Source: Meandrina meandrites (lineage: Eukaryota > Cnidaria > Anthozoa > Scleractinia > Meandrinidae). Taken from it: DNA of 64,000 nt. Below the pieces are notes generated by a model. The model did no database searches, was not told where the DNA came from, and saw only the letters and a program-made list of their open reading frames with translations. The position numbers were made by a program, and so were the translations under genes. Shown piece by piece: positions 46,405 through 58,657 of this stretch. Numbering within the stretch: the first letter of the stretch is position 1; every line of letters starts with the position of its first letter. The stretch covers positions 6,764,501 through 6,828,500 of the forward strand of contig OY855906.1 of the NCBI GenBank assembly GCA_963693305.1, read 5' to 3'.

Positions 46405-47647
46405 CTAATTTATATAGCGCTAAAATTACATAAAAATATTCTAAAGCGCTTTACAGGTAACTGAGATGGATCGGTTTTTATCTTCATCTTTACAAGCGAT
46501 CTTTTCAAGGGACCGCCGCAACCACAGGAGACGTCAATACCAGTAACGTGAAAAATTTGCAGCAAAACATAACGGACTATCGATTGGTTTTCTTGCATCT
46601 GAAGTCAGTTCCGTCCCCTTGACCAGTAGTCGAAAAACGAGTGACTTTGCATGACCCTGGACTGCTAACATTAAAATTACGAGAAAATGGGACTCCCGTT
46701 CGTGGGCATGGGAGTATTTTTAGTATTTATAAAACCAATAAACGATCATGTAGTAAAACTTTCGGAAACCGTCTATTTCCTCAAGCCTGTACATTGAGGA
46801 GCGAAGAATTAAGGTAAGAGATTATAGACGGGGAAAAGAGAAATCAATAAATTACTTGACTGTCTTGAGAGGCGCCGTGGGAGGCCCGTTGACCTAATGG
46901 TTAGCGCGCTGGACTTTGGATGGAACGGTCCATGTTCGAGCCCTGGCCGGGGCACTGCGTTGTGTTCTTGGGCAAAACACTTTACTCTCACAGTGCCTCT
47001 CTCCACCCAGGTGTATAAATGGGTACCGGCTAATGAACTAGCATCCCATCCAGGGGGGAGTAGAAATACTCTTAGTCGCTTCATGCTACGGAAACCGGGA
47101 TAAGCTCCGGCCTGATGGGCCACTAGGCTCGTATGCAGACTTTACCTTACCCTCTTCCTCAATAAAAAATACGATATTTTTATCAACAGAAGCAGTACAG
47201 GCAGCTGTCATAACTGGAACAATCTGGCTCTTGCTGACGATTTTGATGCGCTTCATTCTGCCCATATACCCTTCTTTCATATTGAGCCAAATTTTGGGTA
47301 TCTGCTTTGTCATTCTGCCAATCGTGAACCACATTGGAATCTTCGTTGCCATTCGTCGTCATAACAACCAAGTAGCGGACGCCGTTTCAGGACAGAATTT
47401 ATCCGTTCTATTTAGGCGGGAAAAGAAATCGGCCATTGACATGCTCATAGTAATCGCAGTGCTGATGCTCTTCTTGGCTCCTGCAATATTCATCAATATG
47501 TTTCGACGAGTATTACTCGATAAATTTGATGTCTTGTACGCCTGGTCAGCAGCCCTTATTTTTTTTAACTCCTCCATAAACCCTGTTATTTATTTGGTTC
47601 GAAACAGAGAGATTAGAAGTGCGGTAAGATCAATGATGTCCTTTTGA
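45900..47647 (+). CDS. Class A GPCR, array copy C
   Basis: Exons 45900-46347 and 47190-47647 (TGA) join in phase 1 to 301 aa. Features: NDT site at residue 21, GN at 46-47 in TM1, LATTD in TM2, Cys before TM3, DRH at 131-133, very short ECL2 (PIYPSF, no Cys), FRREKKSAIDM loop, FLAPAIF in TM6, NPVIY at 280-284, and a short tail ending in Ser-Phe. The intron contains an (AAT)n tract and a family-2 SINE. A receptor of the plasma membrane by class; ligand and G protein unknown. Very close to copy D in sequence and in splice structure, so it belongs to a recent duplication. Confidence 0.9.
46373..46404. repeat. (AAT)n microsatellite
   Basis: About ten AAT units just after the exon 1 donor of GPCR C, followed by CTAATTTATATAGCGCT, a tail motif also found in the family-3 SINE. 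Confidence 0.85.
46878..47151 (+). mobile_element. tRNA-derived SINE (family 2) in the GPCR C intron
   Basis: Head GACCTAATGGTTAGCGCGC, B box GTTCGAGCCC, CTCACAGTGCCTCTCTCC, GGTACCGGC, and end GCTCGTATGCAGACTTTACC. It lacks about 20 bp of the middle relative to 39268. It ends about 38 bp before the exon 2 acceptor. Confidence 0.8.
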
Positions 47648-47694
47648 TTACCGATCTGTAGCGCTGTCTTATTTGTTTCAAAATTTTGTTATAT

Positions 47695-47820
47695 ACCGTA
47701 AAATTCAATTTATAAGTCCTGGGCTGATATAACTTCGTAAGGGGGTTTGGGTGGGCTTATAAATGGAGGGGCTTATATCCGGGGGGGACCGGCAGGGTTT
47801 ATAACTGGAATTTTTACGGT
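47695..47820. mobile_element. Small MITE-like element in the GPCR C 3' flank
   Basis: Ends ACCGTAAAATTC and GGAATTTTTACGGT are inverted. The interior has TTATAAGTCC / GGCTTATAAATGG words. The 3' flank of copy D lacks it (TTATTATATACTTTATG), which fits an insertion after duplication. Confidence 0.62.
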
Positions 47821-50800
47821 GCTTTATTTTAATATCAATGTACACGGGTTATTTAACAACTATTCGCCGAACGCAAAATGAATATTTCCGTATTATATGA
47901 CAAGGCAGTCTTGAGGAAAATCCGAGCGTTGTAATTGGTTCTTTCTTGGTCAGGGTTTTGCCATACAGACCGTTTCCGTGGAAACAATCATAACCTGTGT
48001 GTTATGTTTGTTTTCGTAAGCCGGCAAATTCAACATTTACAACTAAAACGAGTGCTAAGTAATAAACTATTCATTAACCTTGCTTGCTCAAGCCATGGTG
48101 GACAATATTGGCCCTGGGTCGTTTTTGTACGGACCTCGCTGCGCCCGGTACGTATTATCACGACCGCGGGCCAATATTCCCCAGTACGGCCCTCGCGTTC
48201 GGTAAGTAAGAGGTGGTACCGGAATATTGACCGAGACTAAGTCGAAGTAAATATTCCCAATATTCACTGACAGTACTAACAGCAATATCATCTATAAATT
48301 CTACTCTGGCTCCTGCGCCATGAAACCTTTAAACGTTTGCCTCGAGCCAACTTGTGCGTATCCTGGTTTCAATAATATTGATTTTAACTAAGCTTGATGG
48401 TTGAGGATTGTCGCCTTGGCCGCGGTCAAAGTTTTTTTCTGTTTATTTTTCGGGGAATTTAATTCACGATGAAGTTAAAGCATGAGTAAATATATGTAAA
48501 ATCGTTGCTGAGTGCAAATATATCAATTTCTCTCAAATAAACGAGTTTCTTTGAAAATTGTTGCGCAGCCAGGATAAGACGTTCTCTGGCTAAAAAAAGT
48601 AAAGGAAATTGAGCTTTCGGCTGTCAAGCTACAGCCTGAGACGTTATGTTTTAAATGTTCCGTACCCTAACAATATTGTTTTGACAAATGCCACCGACAG
48701 TCCACGCTTCCCCGTTTTCAAACAAATTTAGATTATCAGCAGGATGCTGGTAAATGAAATTTGGACAGTAAAAATTATAACTTTATATCTTTGACGTTCT
48801 TTTCATATTTTTCTGTTTTCTTTTTCTTTTTTGGCAAATTTCTGTCGTTTGACCGCGGTCAGCTTGTCACTACAATGGAAAAAATTCTTAAGTTCAAGAG
48901 GTAAACTCTCTATTTAAATGAAAAATGGAAAGACGCCAGTGTGTTGGCAGGCAATTTCCTTGCTATTTGCAATATTGAAATCAGAGCTCTAGTGTAATGT
49001 ACATCAATACGAATAAAGAAATCAAGATCAATTAATAATGGAATGAACGATTGTGTGGAGAGAAGAACTCAGAAAACAATTCTAAATTCACAGGTGGGAA
49101 TTACACCGCTAAGCTACTGAGAATGAGGCAAAATGTAAACAGTGGCGTCGCCAAGGATTCCCTTATTGTATCATCAGCAAATAATGTGATAATGGTTGTA
49201 AAGGGGAAAGCTTTGTCGCCTTTTTATGCACAATAGGAATAGTATTATAGGCACGTAATGCAATTGAGTGTCTAGAATAGTACACATTTGATTTGTTTGT
49301 TTTTTTTTAATTTTTTACGCTTAGTGACTGTTTTAAAAACTTCGCGCCATTTTCTCAACAAATCAAGAAAATCCAAAACTTATCGTGATTCGCTCGCACA
49401 CGTTTACCCCCACTTCACGTTGGCTACATGCATTTGCTTCGAGTTTTGATTGGTTCACTGAATTGTCTGTGTCCATTATGATTGGATGGCCAGAGTAATT
49501 GCTTTGGTTTTGCGACAATTAATTGAAAACTGCTCAAAAAGTAGAACTGTGTTTGCGGTGTATTATTTTTTTCTTTCAATGAGCTAGCGGTTTTAACTTC
49601 TAGTTTGAAATATAAGTTTTAATAAACATTTAAAAATCTATTTTGTCTATCAGCTTGGATTCCAGATGAGTTGCGCACTAGTTTATAGTAAAGGCGTAAT
49701 ATTGATCACGAGCCACGTACAGAGATCGGGAAGCATGCAAAGCGGACGACCTGCTTCCATGTTTATTTTATGTTTCCGATTTTTCTGCTGGAATAAAGAC
49801 AAACCTCAAATGGAACAGAAAAATTGAGCCAACTAGGCAAGCTAAATTAATTAAGGAAGTGAAGTGAAATTCGCAACATAAACGCTATCGCACAATAAAA
49901 TAAAATAAGTGGTAAGAATTGTGCATCGCTAAGGATAGATTTCAAATAAACATATGTCAAAATCTGGCCTATTATTCTTTTCAATTATTGTAGAATTCGA
50001 ACTACTGTAATTGAGTTTTACACTGAACTGTTGTTTTTCTATGCTGACTTACCATACTATGGCAATTTATCACTATATAGTCCTTTTCGCCTAGAGAGAG
50101 GATTCCTTTTAGGTTTGCAGTATTTTAATACTCTTGATTTTTTTTATTCAATAGTTTGGAATTTACTTTTTTGCGGCGTGGCAGTGAAAACCAGAAATTG
50201 TCGGACTACCTCTCGCTATCACGCTTTTTGTGCGGAGATTTATTTGTTTTGATAATAAACCTGTGATGTATGGATAATTTTTGAAATCTTAATAAATAAA
50301 TAAATAAATAATTCGAATATGTTAATTATTTTCGAAAAAAATAAAATACTACGATTTATTTTCCTTTACACGCCTCAATTTCCAGACGATTTTCAATAAA
50401 ACATAATTCATTTCTGTCACTCCGATTACTGTATGATTATTGCGGTAAAAAGTACGTATTTGTTTTTAAACCAACCTTAAAAGAGCCCTTCATGTTCTTT
50501 TGGTAAAACCTATCTGCCAGGACTGGATGCCTGATGCTATCAATTGCTAGCGAGGAAGCAGAATCTTTGTTATCTTCAGGGGATAAAATGTTCACAAAAC
50601 TTAAAATGTTGCTTCAAAGTGGTAAATAAGCAATTTCTAATATGGCGACTCTGACCCATTACAGGCTGAAGTTTTAAAACATATCAACTACTGGCTAATG
50701 GAATAGACTCAACTCAGGACTGGTAATAATAAAGTAAGGTAGAATTCGCAACTATGAATCGTGAAGTGCATTTCTAGTTTTATCTAGAATAAAATAAATT

Positions 50801-52532
50801 TTCTTATTTTCATCGATTAACCGAGCTTTTTAAAATCAAGGCCGATGAGTGAACGTGAAAATTTGTGTGGTTATCGTAACAATATTAACATCACAAGCCG
50901 TTAAGGAGAACTGTGTTATGTGTTATAACTGATTTTCTAATCCTCGTTATTTGGTCTTATTTCAATTGGCCGAAATAACTGCATCATTTTGCACATTGTA
51001 GTCCGAAATTTGCGCACGGCAAACACATTCGGCGGTCTTTTTAATGGTAGACTTTTCCGAGCTTTTTGTGCTCTGTCGGATTGTCGGGAAACGCGTAACT
51101 TGCTATTTATTAAAGATCCTTTTTTCTTTTTCAGATTAACCACCGTATCACAAGCTCTATATTTAAGACTCATTTTTTATCATCATTCTTAAGTTTTGCT
51201 TCTTTTCTCCGACAATTGAAGTTGTCTCTTCCTCACCTTTGCTACATAAGAAAAAAATCACATTGTCAGCGCCCTGAGTTTTCTTTCATGAAACTGTAAT
51301 ATTTGCTTACTTAATTACAATATTTAACCAGTGAGTGGGGGGAAAAGCTTTGTAATCGTGTTTCTATTTCCGTCAAAAACATAGTGAAAGAGATTTCTAA
51401 TTTCTAAATAAAATATTTTATTTTCTGCGGAACTCACAGCAACGAAAACTCTATAATACAAACGTAATACCTCTCATATGACGTTATTTCTCAGAGAAGT
51501 CGAAAGCTAATTAAGGGATTTTCCTTCCACGACTTGCTTTATAATAAAAAACTTAATTTTATTTTTTACGCCTGCTTTCCGTGTTACAACAAAATCGGTA
51601 TTTTAATTACGTTAATTTACAATCAGTGTGTGAAAGATTTACATGTAACAAATGTTTGTATTTTCTTAATGTCAGGAAAAGGGTAAATATGCAATTAACG
51701 ATTTTTAAATCACCGCATCACGAAATGTGGATGTACACGATTAAAGTATGTATTTTTTTACGTTTGGTAATTTTTTAAAGTTCCCAGAGAAATCAATAGC
51801 TATTTTTTCCTTCTTTCAAAAGGTTTATAAGTAAAATAAAGCGTGACAGCTAACAGATGACAATTTCGTTTCAGACCATTGTTCGCGTTTGACTTTAAAG
51901 TGCTTTCTTAACAACGTTATAGGTAATTGCTGATATTTCATTGAAATAGTGAGTAAACACATCAATATAAGTTACCGTATCATGCAGACACTCCAATATC
52001 TGCTATAAGAGCAATATTTTTCATTGCTGGCAACACTTTCAAGGTTTCTCCCTTTTCTGGCCCTTAAATATAAGAAACGGGCCTAAAAGTCTCCAGAATT
52101 TCTTCCATGACATGGTGTGTGAAAAGACTAAACATTAACAGCTTGCACGAAAGGTGGTATTTGCATTTGTAGAAAGTAGTAAGCCAAAGTTCATGAATGT
52201 CATGAAATGAATGCTACAAAGCTACAAAACTCTATTTCCACGAATATTGGTATTTTTCTGTCTTATTTGTGCGTTACATTAATGAACATTAAATTTTTGG
52301 GATCGGATATTTCTCGTCGCTGTCGCTGCTTTAAAAGTTTGTTTCATTAGCCAATAAATGATACACATTCAATTTGAAAATGGATTTAAGTCATCACTTC
52401 AAGTGCTCTCCCACTGACCTCTTTAATTTATCATTCATGAGTGTTTTCTAATAACATTCAAACGTAATAGACAGCTCCTATAAATTTGCAAAGTTCATTT
52501 AGCCACGTTACAGAAATAAAACACAACATGTT
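47821..52532. other. Intergenic DNA between GPCRs C and D
   Basis: No gene. 47,890-48,250 holds a repeat with inverted GGCCAATATT/AATATTGGCC words. 50,375-51,620 is the second + orientation copy of the duplicated intergenic block (matching 43,855-44,900), continuing to the D promoter side at 51,845-52,470. Confidence 0.5.
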
Positions 52533-52566
52533 TACTCGATTTTTAGGCGAAACAGAATACTTCAAG
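52530..52566 (+). other. 5' leader exon end and splice donor, GPCR D
   Basis: ACTCGATTTTTAGGCGAAAC, AGAATACTTCAAG, then GTAAGA. The matching acceptor CTCGTAG ends at 52727, and the ATG is at 52730. Confidence 0.6.
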
Positions 52567-52729
52567 GTAAGAAATTTGAATTTAGTGGGTTTTTATTTTA
52601 CAAGAACTTGATCACATGTGTAAAAACGAAGCATTAATGTCAATTTAAACTGCCTCTTTTAGGCAAAAGGTAAATAGTGAATATTAGACCGATATAAATA
52701 TACTTCTATTTCTTCTTTACCTCGTAGGT

Positions 52730-55700
52730 ATGACTCGAAATGAGAATAGTACAATCTGTGGTCTACCACACTGGTTACAAATCCCAAGCAACGACACTGC
52801 TTCCTTCATAAGTGATGTCGTCCTGTCCGTCATCAATGTACCTTTCTGCGTCTTTGCGTTTACTGGAAACCTGGCTGTCATTCTAGCTGTCATCAAGACA
52901 CCTTCGCTACAAAGACCGTGCAATATTCTGCTGTGCAGTCTGGCCACTACTGATTGTTTGACCGGTTTGGTAGCTCAGCCGATATTTGTTGCCTGGCGTT
53001 TGATGATTCACCGCATCCATGAATCCTGCGATTATCAGTTTGAATTGTTTCGTGCGTATGATGTGAGTCAGGCAGCCTTTGCAGGATGGTCGTTTGCCAA
53101 TATTATCCTGATCAGCTTTGATCGTCATTACGCACTCGCAAAGCCTTTGGATTACCGTGCATCCGTAACGAAGAAAGGTAATTATTTAAATACATAGAGG
53201 CAATATTACAATTAATTAATTACAACCATTTTGATCATCGCTACCCAGGCCTACCTAGACTGAACTAATATGAGCCGTGGAAAGTTGCTAGTAAGAGGAA
53301 AACGCGGACCAGATCTCAACTCAGTTCTTGCACGGGTTAAATAGTTTACAAGCGTGTAAATGAAAAGGCCATTTTCGAGTTCCATTTTCATGAAAATCAA
53401 GTTCATTCTCATTTGAATGGTTTCGCACGAAGACTCGTTTTGAAACTGAGACAAAACGCAACTCGGAAATGGCCAATTTGCACCTCCAATACCAGTTAAA
53501 ACACCATGAGTTAAACGCTGGTCCACAAGAACTGGGGCCCGTTTCTCGAAAGCCCCGGAAACTTTTCGGGCCCGCAAAGCCATTTTTAGTTACCTGTATC
53601 TTAAAAACTGAGAAGTGTATAGGCCTGAAACTTTGTATGAAGGAAACTTCTGTCCATATTAAAAATATCATGGAATCAGACAGCTCTGTAATCATAAGGT
53701 TTGCGATTTTGCTATGTCTTTCCGGGTGTGAAAACTTTTCGGGACCTTCGAGAAACGGGCCCAAAAAGCCATTCCAATCAGAGCACGCGCACAATTCGAC
53801 ATGCACCTAGAGATCCTATCAATAGTATAAATTTTGGCAAGCCTAAAGCGAAGCTCTCCATTCTTTATTTTTACTGAGAGTCTGTACGGTCGGACGTCCG
53901 TACGCTGACGTCGTAACCAAACTTTTTCAGCTCGATGGGTTTACCAAATTTCCAAGTATGGGGCTCCGCTCGGCGCTTAAAACTGCGTAGCGTCTTTTAG
54001 ATGATAACAAATTAAACTTATGATTGAAAATAAAATAAAACGCTACTCTGGTTAAAAATGTAAAATGTTCGTAAAATTTTTTGTAAAAGTCCCTACGTTT
54101 CGGCTGAAACTTCAGCCTTCATCAGGGGAAAGTGAAAAGGAATTCGTTAAAAAGCACGTTCTTATACTATGCAAATCAGCAACTCGGAGCTAATTATGTT
54201 CTGTCCCTTAAGGCTAAATTTAAAAACTCGTGCGGCAAATGCATTCCATCGTCACGGTTCAGCGGATTCCTGCAAGTGTTGATTTCCCATGCTTCTAAGA
54301 TGCGCCTGTTGCGCCAATTAGTGCTTGTACGTAGGATCTTTGCCGATTCCCAGGAGATGGTGTGGCCAGAATGTAAACAATGTTCCGCTAAAGCTGACTT
54401 GTGCGAGTGTTTCTTTTCAACCGCTTTTTGATGTTCTTTCAGCCGGGTGGAAAATTTCCGTTTCGTTTCCCCGATGTAGCTTTTGTCACAAACTTCGCAG
54501 GGAATGGAATAAATTGCGCCGCGAGTTTGATCTTTCGGGACTGACCTGTTGGATTTCTGTTTGTCGACAACAAATTTCAAGTACAACAACAATCACTACC
54601 AACAGATCTTCGGTACCGCCATGGGCTCTCCAGTGTCAGCTGTTATGGCAAACCTGGTCATGGAAGACCTTGAAAAACGAGCACTATCCACCTCCCTTTC
54701 CCAACCGTGTTTTTGGAAACGATATGTAGATGATGTGTGTGCCGCTGTTAAGTCCAACCTGGTGCTAACCTTACAGAATCATTTGAACAATATTGAGCCG
54801 TCGATCCAATTTACGGTTGAAAGAGAAACAGAACGGAAAATATCCTTTCTTGACGTCACTGTCTGTCGCCAAGACGATGGCCAACTCTCCACTAAAGTCT
54901 ATCGCAAACCGACGCACACAGAAAGATATCTCTCATTTGATTCTCACCATCCGGTTGCTCACAAAAAGGCTGTGATCAAGTCTCTGACTGATCGTGCAAA
55001 AACGATTCCGTCTTCCGTTGACCAACAATCAAAGGAAATGAAACATGTGATCGCGGCACTCAGCGCGAATGGCTACCCGAAACGCTTTGTTATTGATGCA
55101 AGTAAACCAAAACGGCCTTCTCCACAAACGCCTGCAACTGCACCGGATGACAAAAGAGGCTTCTGCATTTTACCGTATGTCAAGGGTACTACGGAACCGA
55201 TCAAGCGAATCTTAAACAATTACAATATCAAAGTTGCTTTAAAGCCACACCATACCATCGGCAATTTATTTCCCAAACCAAAAGACCCAGTCCCGAAAGA
55301 TCAAACTCGCGGCGCAATTTATTCCATTCCCTGCGAAGTTTGTGACAAAAGCTACATCGGGGAAACGAAACGGAAATTTTCCACCCGGCTGAAAGAACAT
55401 CAAAAAGCGGTTGAAAAGAAACACTCGCACAAGTCAGCTTTAGCGGAACATTGTTTACATTCTGGCCACACCATCTCCTGGGAATCGGCAAAGATCCTAC
55501 GTACAAGCACTAATTGGCGCAACAGGCGCATCTTAGAAGCATGGGAAATCAACACTTGCAGGAATCCGCTGAACCGTGACGATGGAATGCATTTGCCGCA
55601 CGAGTTTTTAAATTTAGCCTTAAGGGACAGAACATAATTAGCTCCGAGTTGCTGATTTGCATAGTATAAGAACGTGCTTTTTAACGAATTCCTTTTCACT

Positions 55701-57143
55701 TTCCCCTGATGAAGGCTGAAGTTTCAGCCGAAACGTAGGGACTTTTACAAAAAATTTTACGAACATTTTACATTTTTAACCAGAGTAGCGTTTTATTTTA
55801 TTTTCAATCATGAATCAACCACCTGGTTACAGGACCATTTTTAAAATTAAACTTAGTTCTTTCAGACGCTCAGAAGATTTTGTTTGGTACATGTTTGCAT
55901 GTTTACCGACGTTTCGGCATTACTGCCTTCCTTGGGATGGGCTAACTGACATGTTGGACATGTCAGTTAGTCCTGCCTTGAGGAACGCAGCGAAACGTCT
56001 ATCGGTAAACCTGTTCCGAGCAAAATAGCGTCTGAAATAACAGTTCTTAATTTTATGGAGGTATAGATAGGCTGCGAGAAAGCTCTGTTAGGGGAGCTTT
56101 CTCGCACACTAGAAAAAATACACTAGAAAATACACTAGAAAAATCTTGTGCTCTCGTTTATGGGGTACGCCTCGGACCTACATTTGTCATACTTCTCGGA
56201 AAGTTAGGAGTTCGTGCCATTCTCATTTCCATGCAGTTGAGTTTACACTTCCTCAAGATTTGTGATGTCTCACTCTGGCCTAGATGCGTACATTGGGTAC
56301 CAGAAGGTTTTTATCTCTACCTTTTCAAGGGATATCGACTTTTACAAGGGACTGCGGTAACCACAGGAAACGTCAATATCAGTAGTGAGAAAGAGTTGCA
56401 AAACATATTACCGACTTTCGATGGTTTTCATCCAATGTCTTCGTTCCCCTTGACCAATAGTCGAAAATCAGGCGACTTTGCATGACCCTGGACTGTTATC
56501 ATTAAAATTTCGAGAATATGGGACTTCCGTTAGAATTGTGCATATACCTAAATATCAATACATACCTTGTATCAGTTACATCAAGTCAATTTTGTTTTGT
56601 TTTGTTTTTTAACCACGAGAGAAAAGACAAATCAATGGAAAACTAATCTTTCTCAATAGAAAATACGATATTTTTTTATCAACAGAAGCAGTAAAGGCAG
56701 CTGTCCTAGCCGGAACAATCTGGCTCTTGCTGACGATTTTGATGCGTTTTATTCTGCCCACAAACCATGCTTTTATACTTAGCCTGGTTGTGGCTATGTG
56801 CTTGGTCATTTTGCCAGTCGTGAACCACATTGGAATCTTTATTGCCATTCGTCGTCATAACAACCAAGTGGCGGAGGCCGTTTCAGGACAGAATTTATCC
56901 GTTCTATTTAGGCGGGAAAAGAAAGCGGCTATTGACATGTTCATCGTTATCGCGGCGCTAATGCTTTTCTTGGCTCCTGCAATAGCCGTCAATATGTTTG
57001 AGCGCTTATTACTCGATAAATTCGAAGTCTTATACGCCTGGTCAGCAGCTCTTATTTTTTTTAACTCCTCCATAAATCCTGTTATTTATTTGGCTCGAAA
57101 CAGAGAGATCAGAAGTGCGGTAAGATCAATGATGTCCTTTTAA
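52730..57143 (+). CDS. Class A GPCR, array copy D
   Basis: Exons 52730-53177 and 56686-57143 (TAA) join in phase 1 to 301 aa. The plan is as in copy C: N-terminal NDT site, GN in TM1, LATTD in TM2, a Cys before TM3, DRHYALAKPL, short ECL2 (PTNHAF) without Cys, FRREKKAAIDM loop, FLAPAIA in TM6, NPVIY in TM7. No lesion is seen. The 3.5-kb intron carries a GGGCCCGTTTCTCGAA-type MITE, a Penelope-like insertion with its own inverted 3' end, and a palindromic element. Ligand unknown. Confidence 0.88.
53533..53763. mobile_element. MITE with TGGGCCCGTTTCTCGAA ends
   Basis: Left TGGGGCCCGTTTCTCGAAAG and right CTTCGAGAAACGGGCCCA are inverted, each followed inward by GGGAC/CCCCGG-AAA-CTTTTCGGG. About 230 bp, in the GPCR D intron. 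Confidence 0.75.
54097..54125 (-). ncRNA. Hammerhead-like motif, inverted arm
   Basis: Reverse-strand CTGATGA, stem GGCTGA/TCAGCC with loop AGTT, then GAAAC; mirror of 55706-55734. Confidence 0.55.
54544..55637 (+). CDS. Penelope-like RT (C-terminal part) with GIY-YIG endonuclease
   Basis: The open frame begins at the truncation point; the first Met is not the true start. It shows RT motifs FGTAMGSPVSAVMANLVM and the catalytic FWKRYVDDVCA (YVDD box), then FLDVTV and VYRKPTHTERYL, a linker, and a C-terminal GIY-YIG domain (GAIYSIPC, SYIGETKRKFSTRLKEH, then a LEAWEIN-type helix). Family: Penelope-like retroelements that prime at nicked or telomere-like DNA. The N-terminal RT fingers are missing, so it cannot be autonomous, though the remaining frame is unbroken, which suggests a young insertion. 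Confidence 0.9.
55706..55734 (+). ncRNA. Hammerhead-like motif in Penelope 3' end
   Basis: CTGATGA, six-base stem GGCTGA/TCAGCC closing AGTT, then GAAAC. Hammerheads are established in Penelope terminal repeats. An extra A between the core and stem II and the unmodelled stems I/III leave activity open. Confidence 0.55.
55855..56035. mobile_element. Palindromic element with GAAACGTC motifs on both arms
   Basis: The centre CTAACTGACATG (55942-55953) inverts exactly to CATGTCAGTTAG (55959-55970). Outward, TTTACCGACGTTTCG pairs with CGAAACGTCTATCGGTAAA, and TTCAGACGCT with AGCGTCTGAA. Each arm shows CTGC-CTT...GAAACGTC, resembling a Penelope terminal end. Confidence 0.62.
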
Positions 57144-57645
57144 TTACCGATCTGTAGCGCTGTCTTATTTGTTTCAAAGCTTTATTATATACTTTATGTC
57201 GTTATGATTATTCATATGTTATCTTATTCTTATCACTGAAAAGCAGAAAGTGATAGTGAAAACAGCGAAGTTTTAATTTGATGACAAACAAGATACCTTA
57301 TATTTTTAAGTTTAATGCTGGAAAGTGCTGGAAACCGTTGTGACCCTCCTTAAAATTATGGACATTTTTGTACTAGTGAGGTTTATAAAATATGTCCATA
57401 TCTCAAAAGATTTTACTTCGATTAAAAATAAATACCATTTTCTTTAAATTCAAACTTTTCTTTTAGGATGTCAAAAACCAAAAAAACCGGTGAAATTGTT
57501 CCTGCCAAAAAGCGCATATAAACAGTATATTATCTGCAGGCTTTATAACACAAGCCACATGAAGGCTTTCTTGGGGGCCCTCAATTTTAATGCACTTATT
57601 GTAATCTTGTAACTTATGGTGAAAATGAAAATAACGAATGATTAC

Positions 57646-57831
<186 letters not shown>

Positions 57832-58082
57832 TTCTTTCCTCGTTCGCAGTATTATTTCCATAATTTTAATGTCTGTGATGTTCAAATCCCTAACTAATTT
57901 TACATTTTATAACTTATATTGAAAGAAATTTTGACCTGATTCATCAGTATTCATTCACAATCCATTCTCCATTCTACATCACGTGATCTTTGACGTTTAA
58001 AACGTTTAAGAAAAAGCGGCCTTGTAAAAAAAGGAAAATAAATGCAATAGCATCCATTTGGTTTCAAGAATATGCACAGATA

Positions 58083-58186
58083 TTTGTCCTTGGACATTAT
58101 CTGTTACACGAAGCTCACAGTTTTCCTCGAGCTTCGCTCTCGGAAAACTGTTCGCTTCTCGGAACAGATAATGTCCGCGGACAAAA
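58083..58186. repeat. Foldback with GGACATTATCTGTT arms
   Basis: GGACATTATCTGTTACACGA and ACAGTTTTCCTCGAG invert as CTCTCGGAAAACTGT and GGAACAGATAATGTCC around a GCTTCG centre. Confidence 0.8.
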
Positions 58187-58619
58187 GTTTCCATGAATAT
58201 TTTCACGCCAAATGGAGGCTACTGTTTATATATCCGGCGCGTTCTCGAAGAATGACTGTTAAATATCTCAAGTCTTGGTTTTTACGCGACGTCATCAAAA
58301 TTCTAAAATTCAGAAAATCGCAAGTCTCCTGAGTTTTTATCCTTCACTATATATCTTGTTCAAGGCTTTAAGCTCAATGGCATCCGCCGTCTTTAAGATA
58401 GAGCATTTTGAATTTCAGAGTTTCACGCCACATGACATCAAGATGGCCCCAGAAGGCTGTCACGTATCCTTAAAAAAAGCCTCGTCCTGTGATTTTTAAC
58501 AATCTGAACAGTTGAGGTTTTGCAAGAGGTGTTCCTTTGAATGTTTGCTTGTTCGTGAGGGTGAACTGATTGCTTATATAGCAGAAGTGAATTCCAGATG
58601 TTTTCATTGATTTCCGGCC

Positions 58620-58657
58620 GCCATGTTGGTGCCCCTCTGCATGGGCACCAACATGGC
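58620..58657. repeat. Perfect 15-bp hairpin, GCCATGTTGGTG family
   Basis: GCCATGTTGGTGCCC (58620-58634) and GGGCACCAACATGGC (58643-58657) with an 8-base loop; related to the hairpin at 11805. Confidence 0.85.

Larger units (their letters stand above)
54020..55811 (+). mobile_element. 5'-truncated Penelope-like element with inverted 3' copy
   Basis: 54020-54543 (524 bp) is the inverse of 55288-55811 and appears identical. The forward body starts abruptly at 54544 inside the RT domain. Both ends read toward TTTTATTTTCAATCAT. This head-inverted, truncated arrangement is a known outcome for Penelope-like insertions. It lies in the intron of GPCR D. Confidence 0.88.

Noticed and set aside
54132..54431. 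99-codon frame, also found at 55400-55699 on the other strand
   Set aside because: It is the antisense of the GIY-YIG coding sequence, present twice because of the inverted arms.
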